A stretch of 62,710 nt of DNA. Source: Lutibacter sp. GTDB taxonomy: Bacteria > Bacteroidota > Bacteroidia > Flavobacteriales > Flavobacteriaceae. The translations under genes and the position numbers were made by a program. The notes beneath the pieces are model-generated. The model was not told where the DNA came from, ran no database searches, and saw nothing but the letters and a program-made list of their open reading frames with translations. Below, one piece after another: positions 44,499 to 52,849 of this stretch (the first letter of the stretch is position 1; each line of letters begins with the position of its first letter). The stretch covers positions 1-62,710 of the forward strand of contig JAKIVA010000011.1 in the NCBI GenBank assembly GCA_021647265.1, given 5' to 3'.

Positions 44499-45545
44499 AT
44501 GATTGAAGACAAAAATAAAACGCTTACAAGCATATCAGAATTAGGAGAATTTGGCTTGATAAAACACTTAACAAAGAATTTTAAAATTCAACAGAAATCT
44601 ACTATAAAAGGAGTTGGAGATGATGCAGCCGTATTAAATATAACAAAAAAACAAGTTTTAGTAACTACAGATTTGTTAATTGAAGGTGTGCATTTTGATT
44701 TGAGTTATATGCCTTTAAAACATTTGGGATACAAAGCTGTAATGGTAAACTTATCTGATGTTTATGCAATGAATGGAAATGCTACTCAAATTACTGTTTC
44801 ATTAGCAGTTTCAAATCGTTTTTCTTTAGAAGCTATAGAAGAACTATATGAGGGAATTCATTTGGCTTGCGTAACCTATGGGATAGATTTAGTTGGAGGA
44901 GATACAACATCTTCAACCAAAGGCCTGTTAATTAGTATTACAGCAATTGGAGAAGTTAAAAAAGAAGATGTAGTATACAGAAATACAGCAAAAGAAGGTG
45001 ATTTACTGGTTGTTACAGGTGATTTGGGAGCGGCATATTTAGGGTTGCAAGTTTTAGAACGTGAAAAACAAGTTTTTGAAGTAAACCCTAATTCACAACC
45101 AGATTTAACAAATTATAGCTATTTAATTGAACGACAATTAAAACCTGAAGCACGGAAAGATATTATTAAATTATTAAAAGATTTAAAAGTAAAACCAACG
45201 GCTATGATTGATGTTTCAGATGGGCTTTCTTCTGAAATATTGCATATTTGCAAACAATCTAAAGTTGGATGTGATTTGTACGAAGAAAAAATTCCTTTAG
45301 ATCCTCAAGTAATTTCAACTTGTGAAGAATTTGATTTAAACAGTACAACTATTGCATTAAGTGGAGGTGAAGATTATGAATTGTTATTCACTATTTCACA
45401 AGAAGATTTTCCAAAAATAAAAGGCAACCCACACTTAACAGTTATTGGTCACATTACTGAAGAGAATATGGGTGTAAATCTAGTGACAAGAGCCAATCAA
45501 AAAATAATATTAACGGCTCAAGGGTGGAATGCTTTAGCAAAATAG
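44499..45545 (+). CDS. thiL: Thiamine-monophosphate kinase
   Basis: 348 residues from the ATG at 44499 (MIEDKNKTLTSISELGEFGLI). Makes thiamine diphosphate from the monophosphate with ATP. GVGDDAAVL, T-T-D-L-L-I-E-G-V-H-F-D, D-L-V-G-G-D-T-T-S-S and D-V-S-D-G-L-S-S are family motifs. An open frame extends ten codons upstream to a TTG, but the family starts here and the -7 box would lie inside that extension. Confidence 0.95.
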   Translation: MIEDKNKTLTSISELGEFGLIKHLTKNFKIQQKSTIKGVGDDAAVLNITKKQVLVTTDLLIEGVHFDLSYMPLKHLGYKAVMVNLSDVYAMNGNATQITVSLAVSNRFSLEAIEELYEGIHLACVTYGIDLVGGDTTSSTKGLLISITAIGEVKKEDVVYRNTAKEGDLLVVTGDLGAAYLGLQVLEREKQVFEVNPNSQPDLTNYSYLIERQLKPEARKDIIKLLKDLKVKPTAMIDVSDGLSSEILHICKQSKVGCDLYEEKIPLDPQVISTCEEFDLNSTTIALSGGEDYELLFTISQEDFPKIKGNPHLTVIGHITEENMGVNLVTRANQKIILTAQGWNALAK

Positions 45546-45642
45546 TAGATAAACTTGTGTGTTATTATTTTAATTATTATATTAGACAGGTTAACTATCT
45601 GATTAACTGTTATATATAATATTTAATTTAAAATATATTGTG

Positions 45643-46164
45643 ATGAAAAATTTTATAAAAATTACACTACTAATACTACTATTGCTACTGCCTTTGGTTT
45701 TTAATTCTTGTATCAAAGAGAATGATTTTGTTATAAATGAAGAATCGGCTTCCTTAGAAGATATAATTAATGTGAAACTTTTAGACGTTATAGAAGGTAA
45801 AGAAATAACGGTAACTACAAATTATTTAAAAGAAAAATGGGAGAAAGAAATTTATATTGAGGATGATGTAAAAGTTACTTTAAATAAGTTTAAAATACTT
45901 CAAAGTGAAACAGAAGAAGGTGTAAAAACGTACTTTTTAAAAGCCAAAAGTACTGATGGAACTATTAATACAGGATCTTTTATTTTGTTAAATAAAGATG
46001 CAAACGGGGATAATATATTCCTTTTAGGAAGTAAGACCTGTTCTTGTAAAGGCTGTTCTAGTGGTTGTGAACTTATTATTGATGGAACCAGATGTTGGTG
46101 TTCTAGTTGTCCGTCAGGAGAAGATTGTGTAAAAACAGAAACAGTTATAATTGAGGATGAATAA
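45643..46164 (+). CDS. Cys-rich small lipoprotein, unknown
   Basis: 173 residues from ATG 45643. Lipobox F-N-S-C (Cys about 22). A beta-rich middle region is followed by a C-terminal cluster with eight Cys (C-S-C-K-G-C-S-S-G-C ... C-W-C-S-S-C ... D-C), suited to metal binding or disulfides. No family recognised. Part of the Cys cluster and the 3' end are repeated in decayed form about 1.3 kb downstream (47416-47500). Confidence 0.65.
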   Translation: MKNFIKITLLILLLLLPLVFNSCIKENDFVINEESASLEDIINVKLLDVIEGKEITVTTNYLKEKWEKEIYIEDDVKVTLNKFKILQSETEEGVKTYFLKAKSTDGTINTGSFILLNKDANGDNIFLLGSKTCSCKGCSSGCELIIDGTRCWCSSCPSGEDCVKTETVIIEDE

Positions 46165-46527
46165 CTAATAACAGTACCCGTTGTGTATTCTAACTTTTTA
46201 AACCTACTGTTGTATAAGGCAGGTAATCTTTACTTTACAAATCTAAAGGTCGGTAGACAGGCTCAGTAGAACTATTGAGAACGGCTGTTTGTAAATAAAA
46301 AACCTATTCTCTATACTAATTTTAAGCCTAAAAAGGCTAAAATTCACTCCTTTTCTATTTTTAAATTTTTTACTGATACATATAAAAAATTGGAATTTCT
46401 TACAAAGGGTGTTACTTTAATTATTTTGATACTCCTAAGATTATATTTAGAATTATTTTAATGAATAATTTAACCCTTTTGGAATAGAAATTGATATCTA
46501 TAAAACATAATTTTTAAAAAATTTATT
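46165..46527. other. 363-nt intergenic region without a gene
   Basis: No coding frame of note. Holds the hairpin at 46255-46290, a small AGCCT/AGGCT hairpin (46325-46338), and distant AAAGGGT/ACCCTTT arms (46404-46410, 46473-46479). The first about 130 nt look less A+T-rich than the rest. Confidence 0.5.
46255..46290 (+). ncRNA. Candidate structured RNA element
   Basis: AGACAG (46255-46260) pairs with CTGTTT (46285-46290); inside, CTCAGTA/TATTGAG (46262-46268, 46273-46279) close a GAAC tetraloop, with an AACGG-type internal bulge. The stem is better formed than nearby A+T-rich sequence. Whether it is an independent RNA, a leader of the barrel gene or a terminator is unclear. Confidence 0.25.
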
Positions 46528-47163
46528 ATGAAAAAATTACTTATTATTGTATTTCTATTTGCTTTTGGTGTTAGTTTTGGTCAAGAAAAAGAAGGAAATT
46601 TAAGTATTAAAAAAGGAACTTGGAATTTAGGTGGTGAGTTGTCATTTGGAAAGTCGAATTATGAAAACAAGGGCGCTACCTCATATGAAACTACTAATTT
46701 GAATTTTAGTTTTTCTCCAAAAGCAGGATATGCTATATCAGATAATCTCATAATTGGATTAGGACTTGGATATTCATACCAAAATTTTGAGGGAAGCGAA
46801 AATAGTTTTATACAAAATATGAAATCTAACAGCTTGAGTGTATTTCCTTATGTGAGAAAACATTATAGCTTGAGTCGTAAATTCTCCCTTTATTTGCAGG
46901 GAGAAATTAAATACTCAAAAAGTTGGTTTAAACAGGACAATAAAAATTACAATACTTCAACAGACAATAATTTATTTATAGGAATACGACCTGGAATAAA
47001 TTATTTTTTAAACAAAAATTTTGCATTAGAAGCAAGTATTGGTTCATTAGGTTATTCTAAATCAAAAATCATAGGTTATACTTCTGAAGAACTTAAACGA
47101 GATTCCTTTAGTTTGTCTTTAAATTCATCGAATATGTTTTTTGGTTTATCTTATTATTTCTAA
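46528..47163 (+). CDS. Outer membrane beta-barrel protein
   Basis: 211 residues. Signal peptide 1-19 (V-S-F-G-Q). Eight-strand-type pattern: W-N-L-G-G-E-L-S-F-G, F-S-P-K-A-G-Y-A-I-S-D-N-L-I-I-G-L-G-L-G-Y, and a final L-S-Y-Y-F. A small OmpX/OmpW-like barrel; role unknown. Confidence 0.8.
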   Translation: MKKLLIIVFLFAFGVSFGQEKEGNLSIKKGTWNLGGELSFGKSNYENKGATSYETTNLNFSFSPKAGYAISDNLIIGLGLGYSYQNFEGSENSFIQNMKSNSLSVFPYVRKHYSLSRKFSLYLQGEIKYSKSWFKQDNKNYNTSTDNNLFIGIRPGINYFLNKNFALEASIGSLGYSKSKIIGYTSEELKRDSFSLSLNSSNMFFGLSYYF

Positions 47164-47228
47164 AAATAAAGTTGATGAATCTTTAGAAAACACAAAAAAA
47201 TAAGGAATCAAAGAGGATAATTCAAATG

Positions 47229-47267
47229 TATTTAAAGTGAATTCTACATAATAATTCACTTTAAATA
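47229..47267 (+). terminator. 15-bp hairpin after the barrel gene
   Basis: TATTTAAAGTGAATT (47229-47243) and AATTCACTTTAAATA (47253-47267) are perfectly complementary round a 9-nt loop. The T-run after it is poor. With 47164-47503 otherwise gene-free, this stretch also carries the repeat at 47286 and the gene fragment at 47416. Confidence 0.55.
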
Positions 47268-47285
47268 TAAAATTAAAACGCTAAT

Positions 47286-47340
47286 GTCACCTTGAGTGCA
47301 GTTGAAAGGTTTTTAAATAGGGTTTCGACTGCGCTCAACC
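47286..47340. repeat. Dispersed intergenic palindromic repeat
   Basis: TTGAGTGCAGTTGAAA (47292-47307) and TTTCGACTGCGCTCAA (47323-47338) pair at 14 of 16 positions. G+C is above the surroundings. The GTCACCTTGAG...GCAGTcGAAAGG form is like REP-type repeats seen in many Flavobacteriaceae (recall). Confidence 0.6.
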
Positions 47341-47415
47341 TAGCAAAGTGCGGATAATCAATATAATTTATTTATAATCTACATTTTTTAAGTCGAACAC
47401 CTTTAGATTTATTAT

Positions 47416-47500
47416 AGCAGCTGCAATAGTTATCATCCAAATCAAGGTTGTATAAAAACAGAAATGGTTGTAATTGAAAGAGTAATAACTAAAAACAGTA
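47416..47500 (+). pseudogene. Decayed 3' fragment of the Cys-rich lipoprotein gene
   Basis: About three quarters of 80 nt match 46097-46176 by hand alignment, including AAAAACAGAAA, GTAATTGA and ATAACTAA-AACAGTA. In the matching frame it reads S-S-C-N-S ... G-C-I-K-T-E-M-V-V-I-E, against S-S-C-P-S ... D-C-V-K-T-E-T-V-I-I-E. One inserted base removes the original stop. No start codon or upstream portion is recognisable. Confidence 0.6.
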
Positions 47501-47503
47501 TTT

Positions 47504-48286
47504 TTAATGACACTTTTTTATAAAAGAGATAAGGGAAGCTGTCACTTCTTTTCTGTTTTCAATGTGACTCATATGCCCATCAGGAAATTCAACTACGTTT
47601 ACTTTGGTATTTTTAGTTTGTTTAATCAAGCTGGTATAATCTAGAGCAGGATCTTGTTTCCCAATAATTAGTTGAATTGGGAAAAGGTTATTTTTATATA
47701 TTGAAGTGTAATTTTTTCTAATTTTCATCCCTTCTAAAGAAGCTACAATTCCTTGAGGTAACATTTTTAAAGCCTCTCCGGTAATTTGTTGTATTTCTGA
47801 AGTGAAAATCTCCCTGTTTTTTTTTGAAAAAAGCATTGGAATTGCAATTTTTACAAAGGTTTTATAGTTTTGCTTAACAGCTTCAATTGCTCTATTTCTA
47901 TTTTGTTTTTTTTCTTTAGAATCGGGTAATGCAGTTGAATTCATTAGGCAGAGTCCTTTTACATTTTTTGGATATAAGTGAGCAAAAGCTAAAGACACAT
48001 AGCCACCCATACTATGCCCAATTAAAACATATTTTCTAAGGCGTAAATAAGCTAAAATAGCTTTAACCATATTAGCTTGCTCTTCCATTGTATGAATATA
48101 ACCATGGTTTTCAGTTTTGCCATGACCTAATAAATCAATACAAATAACTCTGTATTTTTTAGAAAGGCTGTTGGCAATTTTTGCCCACATAGTACTGTTT
48201 TCTAAAAAACCATGCAATAAAACAATAACCTTCCCCTTGCCTAAAGGCGTATAATAAACATTGGTTTTTTTATGAAGGTAATACAT
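47504..48286 (-). CDS. Alpha/beta-hydrolase
   Basis: 260 residues. Nucleophile Ser in G-H-S-M-G-G-Y, oxyanion H-G-F-L-E-N, acid in K-Q-D-P-A-L-D, and catalytic His in G-H-M-S-H-I-E-N. Substrate not predictable. It follows the ACT-like gene by 18 nt on the same strand. Confidence 0.88.
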   Translation of the reverse strand: MYYLHKKTNVYYTPLGKGKVIVLLHGFLENSTMWAKIANSLSKKYRVICIDLLGHGKTENHGYIHTMEEQANMVKAILAYLRLRKYVLIGHSMGGYVSLAFAHLYPKNVKGLCLMNSTALPDSKEKKQNRNRAIEAVKQNYKTFVKIAIPMLFSKKNREIFTSEIQQITGEALKMLPQGIVASLEGMKIRKNYTSIYKNNLFPIQLIIGKQDPALDYTSLIKQTKNTKVNVVEFPDGHMSHIENRKEVTASLISFIKKCH

Positions 48287-48304
48287 ATTTTAATATAGCG
48301 TTTG

Positions 48305-48967
48305 TTACTCCCTATTTTTTAACCCTTTAATTGCAGAGAACGCTTTATCAACTACGTCATCCTCAACTAAAATTGTAAATTCGTTGGTTGTAGAAACTAC
48401 TTCATATAAGGCAATTCCTTCCCAGGCCAGTCGTTTAAAAAACTGATAATATAACCCTGCAATTTTTGTGTTTTCTTTGGGTAAACCAATGGTTATAGCA
48501 GATAAGTGCTCTTTAAAAGTTGTACAATTTTCTTTTTTATAACTTTCTTCAATTTGTTCTTTCAAAGAAGTGGTAATAAGTACATTACTTTCATGAACGC
48601 CACGCGTAAAAGTATAAAACAAATGGTTTTGCTTTTTTATAACTTCTAACATTTTCAGGTGGCTATGTATTAAAGTTGCAGAGTTTCTAAAAGTATAATC
48701 AGAAAGGTTAGAACGAACCGTAATATCTCCTAAATTTTGTAATACTTTATTTAATTTAATTTTATTGGCCATTTCCTTTGGAGGGCTATATCTTCTCAAT
48801 GCCATCATTATGGCTCCAGACTTTACGGGTTTTCGTAACATTTTAGAGATAGGGCCCTTAAGTTCTTCAGATAAGGCGCTGTAGTTTAATATGTTGCGAT
48901 TTAAAGCGTCTTCTAAAAAAGGTTGAGAAATTAATATTTCTTCAACGCAAGTAGCAATAGTTTTCAT
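48305..48967 (-). CDS. ACT-like domain protein divergent from aspartate kinase
   Basis: 220 residues. Helical N-terminal region (about 1-150), then a stretch fitting an ACT-like fold (about 154-216): L-S-A-I-T-I-G-L-P, W-E-G-I-A-L-Y-E-V-V-S-T-T-N-E-F-T-I-L-V. That C-terminus resembles ACT repeats of aspartate kinases, and the gene is divergent from one with 100 nt between. Regulation of aspartate-family synthesis is a guess. A minus-strand TAATTTTG at 48993-49000 could be its -7 box. Confidence 0.6.
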   Translation of the reverse strand: MKTIATCVEEILISQPFLEDALNRNILNYSALSEELKGPISKMLRKPVKSGAIMMALRRYSPPKEMANKIKLNKVLQNLGDITVRSNLSDYTFRNSATLIHSHLKMLEVIKKQNHLFYTFTRGVHESNVLITTSLKEQIEESYKKENCTTFKEHLSAITIGLPKENTKIAGLYYQFFKRLAWEGIALYEVVSTTNEFTILVEDDVVDKAFSAIKGLKNRE

Positions 48968-49067
48968 ATTGTTAAATAGTTAACAGTTAGTACAAAATTA
49001 GTTTATAATTCCCAAATAATAACATAAAGTTGAAAATGATTCTAAATTTACACATTTAAAAAACACA

Positions 49068-50390
49068 ATGAAAGTTTTAAAATTTGGAGGAACATCAGTT
49101 GGCTCTGTAGAAAATATAAAGAGAATAAAAAAAATTATCTCGAATGAAGGCAGAAAAATTATTGTACTTTCTGCAATGTCTGGGACTACAAATGCATTGG
49201 TTGAAATATCAGAAGTGATAAAAGAACAAAATATTTTTGAAGCAACTCAACGTATTGAAAAGCTATATGCAAAATATGTACAGGTTTTAGATGAATTAAT
49301 TGTGAATTCTGATTTAAAGAAAGACACCGCAAATTATATTAAAATAACTTTTGATATTTTAAAAAGTTGTACATCTAAAGAATATTCCGAAGCAGTATAC
49401 AACAAAATTGTTTCACAAGGAGAATTGCTTTCAACGTATATTTTTACAAAATACTTAAATCAAGAAGGGGTAAATGCGAGATTATTGTCTGCGCTAGATT
49501 TTATGAGAATTGACAAGGCAAAAGACCCCGATGAATTTTATATTCAACAAAATTTACAGCGTGTAATTAATGATTCATTACCTGTAGATATTTATATAAC
49601 ACAAGGGTTTATTTGTTTAGATGGTTATGGTAAAATTGCCAATTTACAGCGAGGAGGAAGTGATTATACGGCTACAATAATTGGGGCTGCAATTGGAGCT
49701 GAAGAAGTCCAAATTTGGACAGATATTGATGGAATGCACAATAATGATCCAAGGTTTGTTGAAAACACACATGCTATTTCAAATTTATCGTTTGATGAGG
49801 CTGCAGAGTTGGCTTATTTTGGGGCTAAAATATTGCATCCACAAACGGTAATGCCAGTACGGAAAGCGAATATTCCGGTTCGTTTAAAAAATACAATGAA
49901 TCCGGAATCATATGGAACATTAATTTCTAAACATTTTAAAGGTGAGGGTATTAAAGCTATTGCCGCAAAAGATAACATAACAGCTATCAAAATTAAATCG
50001 GCACGTATGTTGTTAGCTCATGGGTTTTTAAAAAAGGTATTTGAAATTTTTGAGAAATACGAAACGTCAATTGATATGATTACAACATCAGAAATAGCAG
50101 TTTCTTTAACTATTGATGATGAAAAAAACTTAAACTTAATTGTTGAAGAATTGGAGAAATTCTCAATAGTTGAGGTTGATAATAACCAGAGTATTATTTG
50201 TTTGGTTGGACATTTGGTGGTGAGGCATCACGAAACACATAGGTTATTTAGATTATTACAAGATATCTCTATTAGAATGATTTCTTATGGAGGGAGTAAT
50301 AATAATATTTCACTTTTGGTAGATACAAATGATAAAATACAAGCTTTAAAACTCTTAAATACATATATTTTCGATTACGAAATTGCTTAA
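49068..50390 (+). CDS. lysC: Aspartate kinase
   Basis: 440 residues, monofunctional. Phosphorylates aspartate, entering lysine, threonine and methionine synthesis. K-F-G-G-T-S-V-G-S at the N-terminus, L-Q-R-G-G-S-D-Y-T-A-T and I-W-T-D-I-D-G-M are substrate and ATP motifs; two ACT domains follow (about 300-440). Confidence 0.94.
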   Translation: MKVLKFGGTSVGSVENIKRIKKIISNEGRKIIVLSAMSGTTNALVEISEVIKEQNIFEATQRIEKLYAKYVQVLDELIVNSDLKKDTANYIKITFDILKSCTSKEYSEAVYNKIVSQGELLSTYIFTKYLNQEGVNARLLSALDFMRIDKAKDPDEFYIQQNLQRVINDSLPVDIYITQGFICLDGYGKIANLQRGGSDYTATIIGAAIGAEEVQIWTDIDGMHNNDPRFVENTHAISNLSFDEAAELAYFGAKILHPQTVMPVRKANIPVRLKNTMNPESYGTLISKHFKGEGIKAIAAKDNITAIKIKSARMLLAHGFLKKVFEIFEKYETSIDMITTSEIAVSLTIDDEKNLNLIVEELEKFSIVEVDNNQSIICLVGHLVVRHHETHRLFRLLQDISIRMISYGGSNNNISLLVDTNDKIQALKLLNTYIFDYEIA

Positions 50391-50420
50391 ATTACTATGA
50401 ATTAAATTATTTGGTTAATA

Positions 50421-50451
50421 AAAAACTCGAAGTTTTGCACTTCGAGTTTTT
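50421..50451. terminator. Bidirectional terminator between lysC and aminopeptidase P
   Basis: AAAAACTCGAAGT (50421-50433) pairs perfectly with ACTTCGAGTTTTT (50439-50451) round a 5-nt loop; the T-runs on both strands serve both convergent genes. Confidence 0.9.
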
Positions 50452-50460
50452 GTTTGTAAG

Positions 50461-51753
50461 TTAAGAATTCATCAAATCTTCAATTTCTTCAATTTCAATT
50501 GGAATGTCACGCATTAAATTAAAGGGTTCTCCAGTTTTTTGAACCACAACATCATCTTCAATTCTAATTCCCATATTTTCTTCAGGAATATAAATTCCAG
50601 GTTCAACAGTAAATACCATATTTGCTTTCATAGGTGTTTTTAAAGCTCCATAATCATGAGTGTCTAAACCCATATGATGAGAAGTTCCGTGCATAAAGTA
50701 TTTTTTGTAAGCAGGCCAATTAGGGTCTTCATTTTGAATGTCTGCTTTGTCAATTAATCCCAAGCCTAACAATTCAGAAGACATTAATTTTCCTACTTCT
50801 TTTTGGTATTCAGCCCATAAAACTCCGGGAGCAAGCATTTTAGTTGCTGCATTTTTAACTCTTAAAACAGCATTGTAAACTGCTTTTTGCCTATCGGAAA
50901 AACGGCCATTTACGGGTATTGTACGTGTCATATCACTTGAATAATTTGCATATTTTGCACCTACATCAAGTAATAACATATCTCCATCCTTACACTCTTT
51001 ATTATTTTCAATATAATGCAAAACACAGGCACTGTAACCTGAAGCAATGATAGGAGTGTATGCAAAGCCATCAGAGCGGTTTTTTAGAAACTCATGCATA
51101 AATTCAGCTTCAATTTCATATTCCATAATTCCAGGTTTTACAAATGGTAAAATTCTTCTAAAACCTTTATTTGTAATATCGCAAGCGTGTTGTATAATTT
51201 CAATTTCTTCGGGTTCTTTAACACCTCTAAGTTGTTGTAATATTTGATTGCTTTTTTCCCATTTATGTGCGGGATATTTTGCTTTACACATTTTAATAAA
51301 TCGATCTTCACGTGATTCTAATTCTTCTGCTTGGCGATAATGCTCATTTGTATTAAAGTATATTGTATCAGCTTCAGTCATTAAATCATAAAAAACCTTA
51401 TCAAATTCTGAAAGCCAATAAATAGTTTTAATTCCAGAGACTTTGGCAGCTTCTTCTTTAGAATATTTTGCTCCGTACCAAATAGCAATATGTTGATTGG
51501 TTTCTGTTAAAAATAAAATTTCTCTATGTTTGGGGTCAATTGCATCAGGGAAAAGCAGTAGTATACTTTCTTCTTGATCTGCTCCACTTAGGTAAAAAAT
51601 ATCACGGTGTTGCTCAAAAGGAAGCGTGCTATCAGCTCCAGTTGTAAAAATATCATTTGAATTAAAAACGGCAATTGATTTTGGTTTCATTTGAGCAGTA
51701 AACTTTGCTCTATTTTTTATAAAAAGTTGATTGTTAATAGGATTGTATTTCAT
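50461..51753 (-). CDS. pepP: Aminopeptidase P (M24B)
   Basis: 430 residues. Removes N-terminal residues before proline. Metal ligands lie in L-L-D-V-G-A-K, S-S-D-M-T-R-T, H-G-T-S-H-H-M-G-L-D, V-F-T-V-E-P-G-I-Y and I-R-I-E-D-D, as expected for the pita-bread fold. N-terminal domain F-L-T-E-T-N-Q is present. Confidence 0.94.
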   Translation of the reverse strand: MKYNPINNQLFIKNRAKFTAQMKPKSIAVFNSNDIFTTGADSTLPFEQHRDIFYLSGADQEESILLLFPDAIDPKHREILFLTETNQHIAIWYGAKYSKEEAAKVSGIKTIYWLSEFDKVFYDLMTEADTIYFNTNEHYRQAEELESREDRFIKMCKAKYPAHKWEKSNQILQQLRGVKEPEEIEIIQHACDITNKGFRRILPFVKPGIMEYEIEAEFMHEFLKNRSDGFAYTPIIASGYSACVLHYIENNKECKDGDMLLLDVGAKYANYSSDMTRTIPVNGRFSDRQKAVYNAVLRVKNAATKMLAPGVLWAEYQKEVGKLMSSELLGLGLIDKADIQNEDPNWPAYKKYFMHGTSHHMGLDTHDYGALKTPMKANMVFTVEPGIYIPEENMGIRIEDDVVVQKTGEPFNLMRDIPIEIEEIEDLMNS

Positions 51754-51851
51754 GAGTTTAATTTTTTAAAAAGAATGTATTCAGCAATAAAATAACAGGA
51801 TTTATGGGTCACAAATTTCATTATTCAAATTTCATAGTAAATAATTAATAA

Positions 51852-51867
51852 CAAAGTTATAAATTTG
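51852..51867. promoter_or_regulatory. Abutting divergent -7 boxes (pepP / ChaN-like)
   Basis: CAAAGTTA (51852-51859; minus TAACTTTG) directly touches TAAATTTG (51860-51867, plus), a 16-bp near-palindrome. The plus box lies 23 nt before the ATG at 51891. -33 boxes are weak on both sides. Confidence 0.35.
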
Positions 51868-51890
51868 TCTCAAATCAAATATTAAAAACA

Positions 51891-52754
51891 ATGTTATTTA
51901 TGCGCAAGTTAATTGTATTTCTACTTTTAGTCACTTTTTCAAAGTTAATGTTCTCACAAAATAAACCAGCCTACAAATTATACAATGCAAAAGGAAATAA
52001 AGTTTCTTATAAAAGTATGATTAAAAAAATGGAGAAAGCTGATATTATTTTATTTGGAGAATATCATGACAATCCAATTGTACATTGGTTACAATTAGAT
52101 GCAACTGTAGATTTAAACAAAAAAAGGAAACTTACTCTAGGAGCAGAAATGTTTGAAGCAGATAATCAAATAGCTTTAAATGATTACTTAATAGATAGTA
52201 TTAGTCAAAAAGGATTAGATACATTAGCGAGGTTATGGCGAAATTATAAAACGGATTATAAACCATTAGTAGATTTTGCTAAAGAAAATAAATTAGCATT
52301 TATAGCCACCAATACACCGCGTAGATATGCGAGAAAGGTGTATAAAAATGGATTTGAAGTGCTAGATAGTATTACTGATGGAGAGAAATTATGGATTGCT
52401 CCTCTACCTATTAAGTACGATTCAACTTTGCCAGGTTATGTAAAATTTAAAGAAATGTTAGGTGACCATGCTACTGAAAACTCTCCAAAAGCACAAGCAT
52501 TAAAAGATGCAACAATGGCCTATTTTATACTTAAAAATAAGAAGGATAATGAACTATTTTTACATTATAATGGCTCATACCACTCTGATGATTATGAAGG
52601 TATTAATTGGTATTTAAAAGAAGCAAATGCTAATTTAAAAATTATTACGGTAAGTGTTGTAGAACAAAATAATGTTAATAAGTTAGATGATGAAAATAAA
52701 TTAAAAGCAGATTTCATTATTGCTGTTCCATTAACAATGACAAAAACGTATTGA
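51891..52754 (+). CDS. ChaN-family protein
   Basis: 287 residues; the start may instead be the ATG at 51900, giving M-R-K-L-I-V-F-L-L-L. Signal peptide ends F-S-Q, without lipobox. ChaN/DUF399 features: I-I-L-F-G-E-Y-H-D-N-P-I-V-H and L-G-A-E-M-F-E-A-D near the N-terminus, Y-N-G-S-Y-H-S-D-D near the end. ChaN homologues bind haem in iron uptake; that role is inferred. Confidence 0.85.
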   Translation: MLFMRKLIVFLLLVTFSKLMFSQNKPAYKLYNAKGNKVSYKSMIKKMEKADIILFGEYHDNPIVHWLQLDATVDLNKKRKLTLGAEMFEADNQIALNDYLIDSISQKGLDTLARLWRNYKTDYKPLVDFAKENKLAFIATNTPRRYARKVYKNGFEVLDSITDGEKLWIAPLPIKYDSTLPGYVKFKEMLGDHATENSPKAQALKDATMAYFILKNKKDNELFLHYNGSYHSDDYEGINWYLKEANANLKIITVSVVEQNNVNKLDDENKLKADFIIAVPLTMTKTY

Positions 52755-52810
52755 TAAATTATTTTAAAATCGTTTTTTTGATTTAAAATACTTTTAAATG
52801 TCTATAATTT

Positions 52811-52828
52811 AGTAAATTCGAGTTTACT
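52811..52828. promoter_or_regulatory. 18-bp near-palindrome before the sensor kinase gene
   Basis: AGTAAATTCGAGTTTACT has 6-bp perfect arms round a TCGA core with one mismatched pair, 21 nt before the TTG start. Candidate operator or leader hairpin. Confidence 0.4.
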
Positions 52829-52849
52829 ATTAACTAAAAAACATATTAT

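Noticed and set aside
48971..48984. GTTAA-ATAG-TTAAC near-palindrome before the ACT-like gene
   Set aside because: Short arms of low complexity, expected by chance at this base composition.
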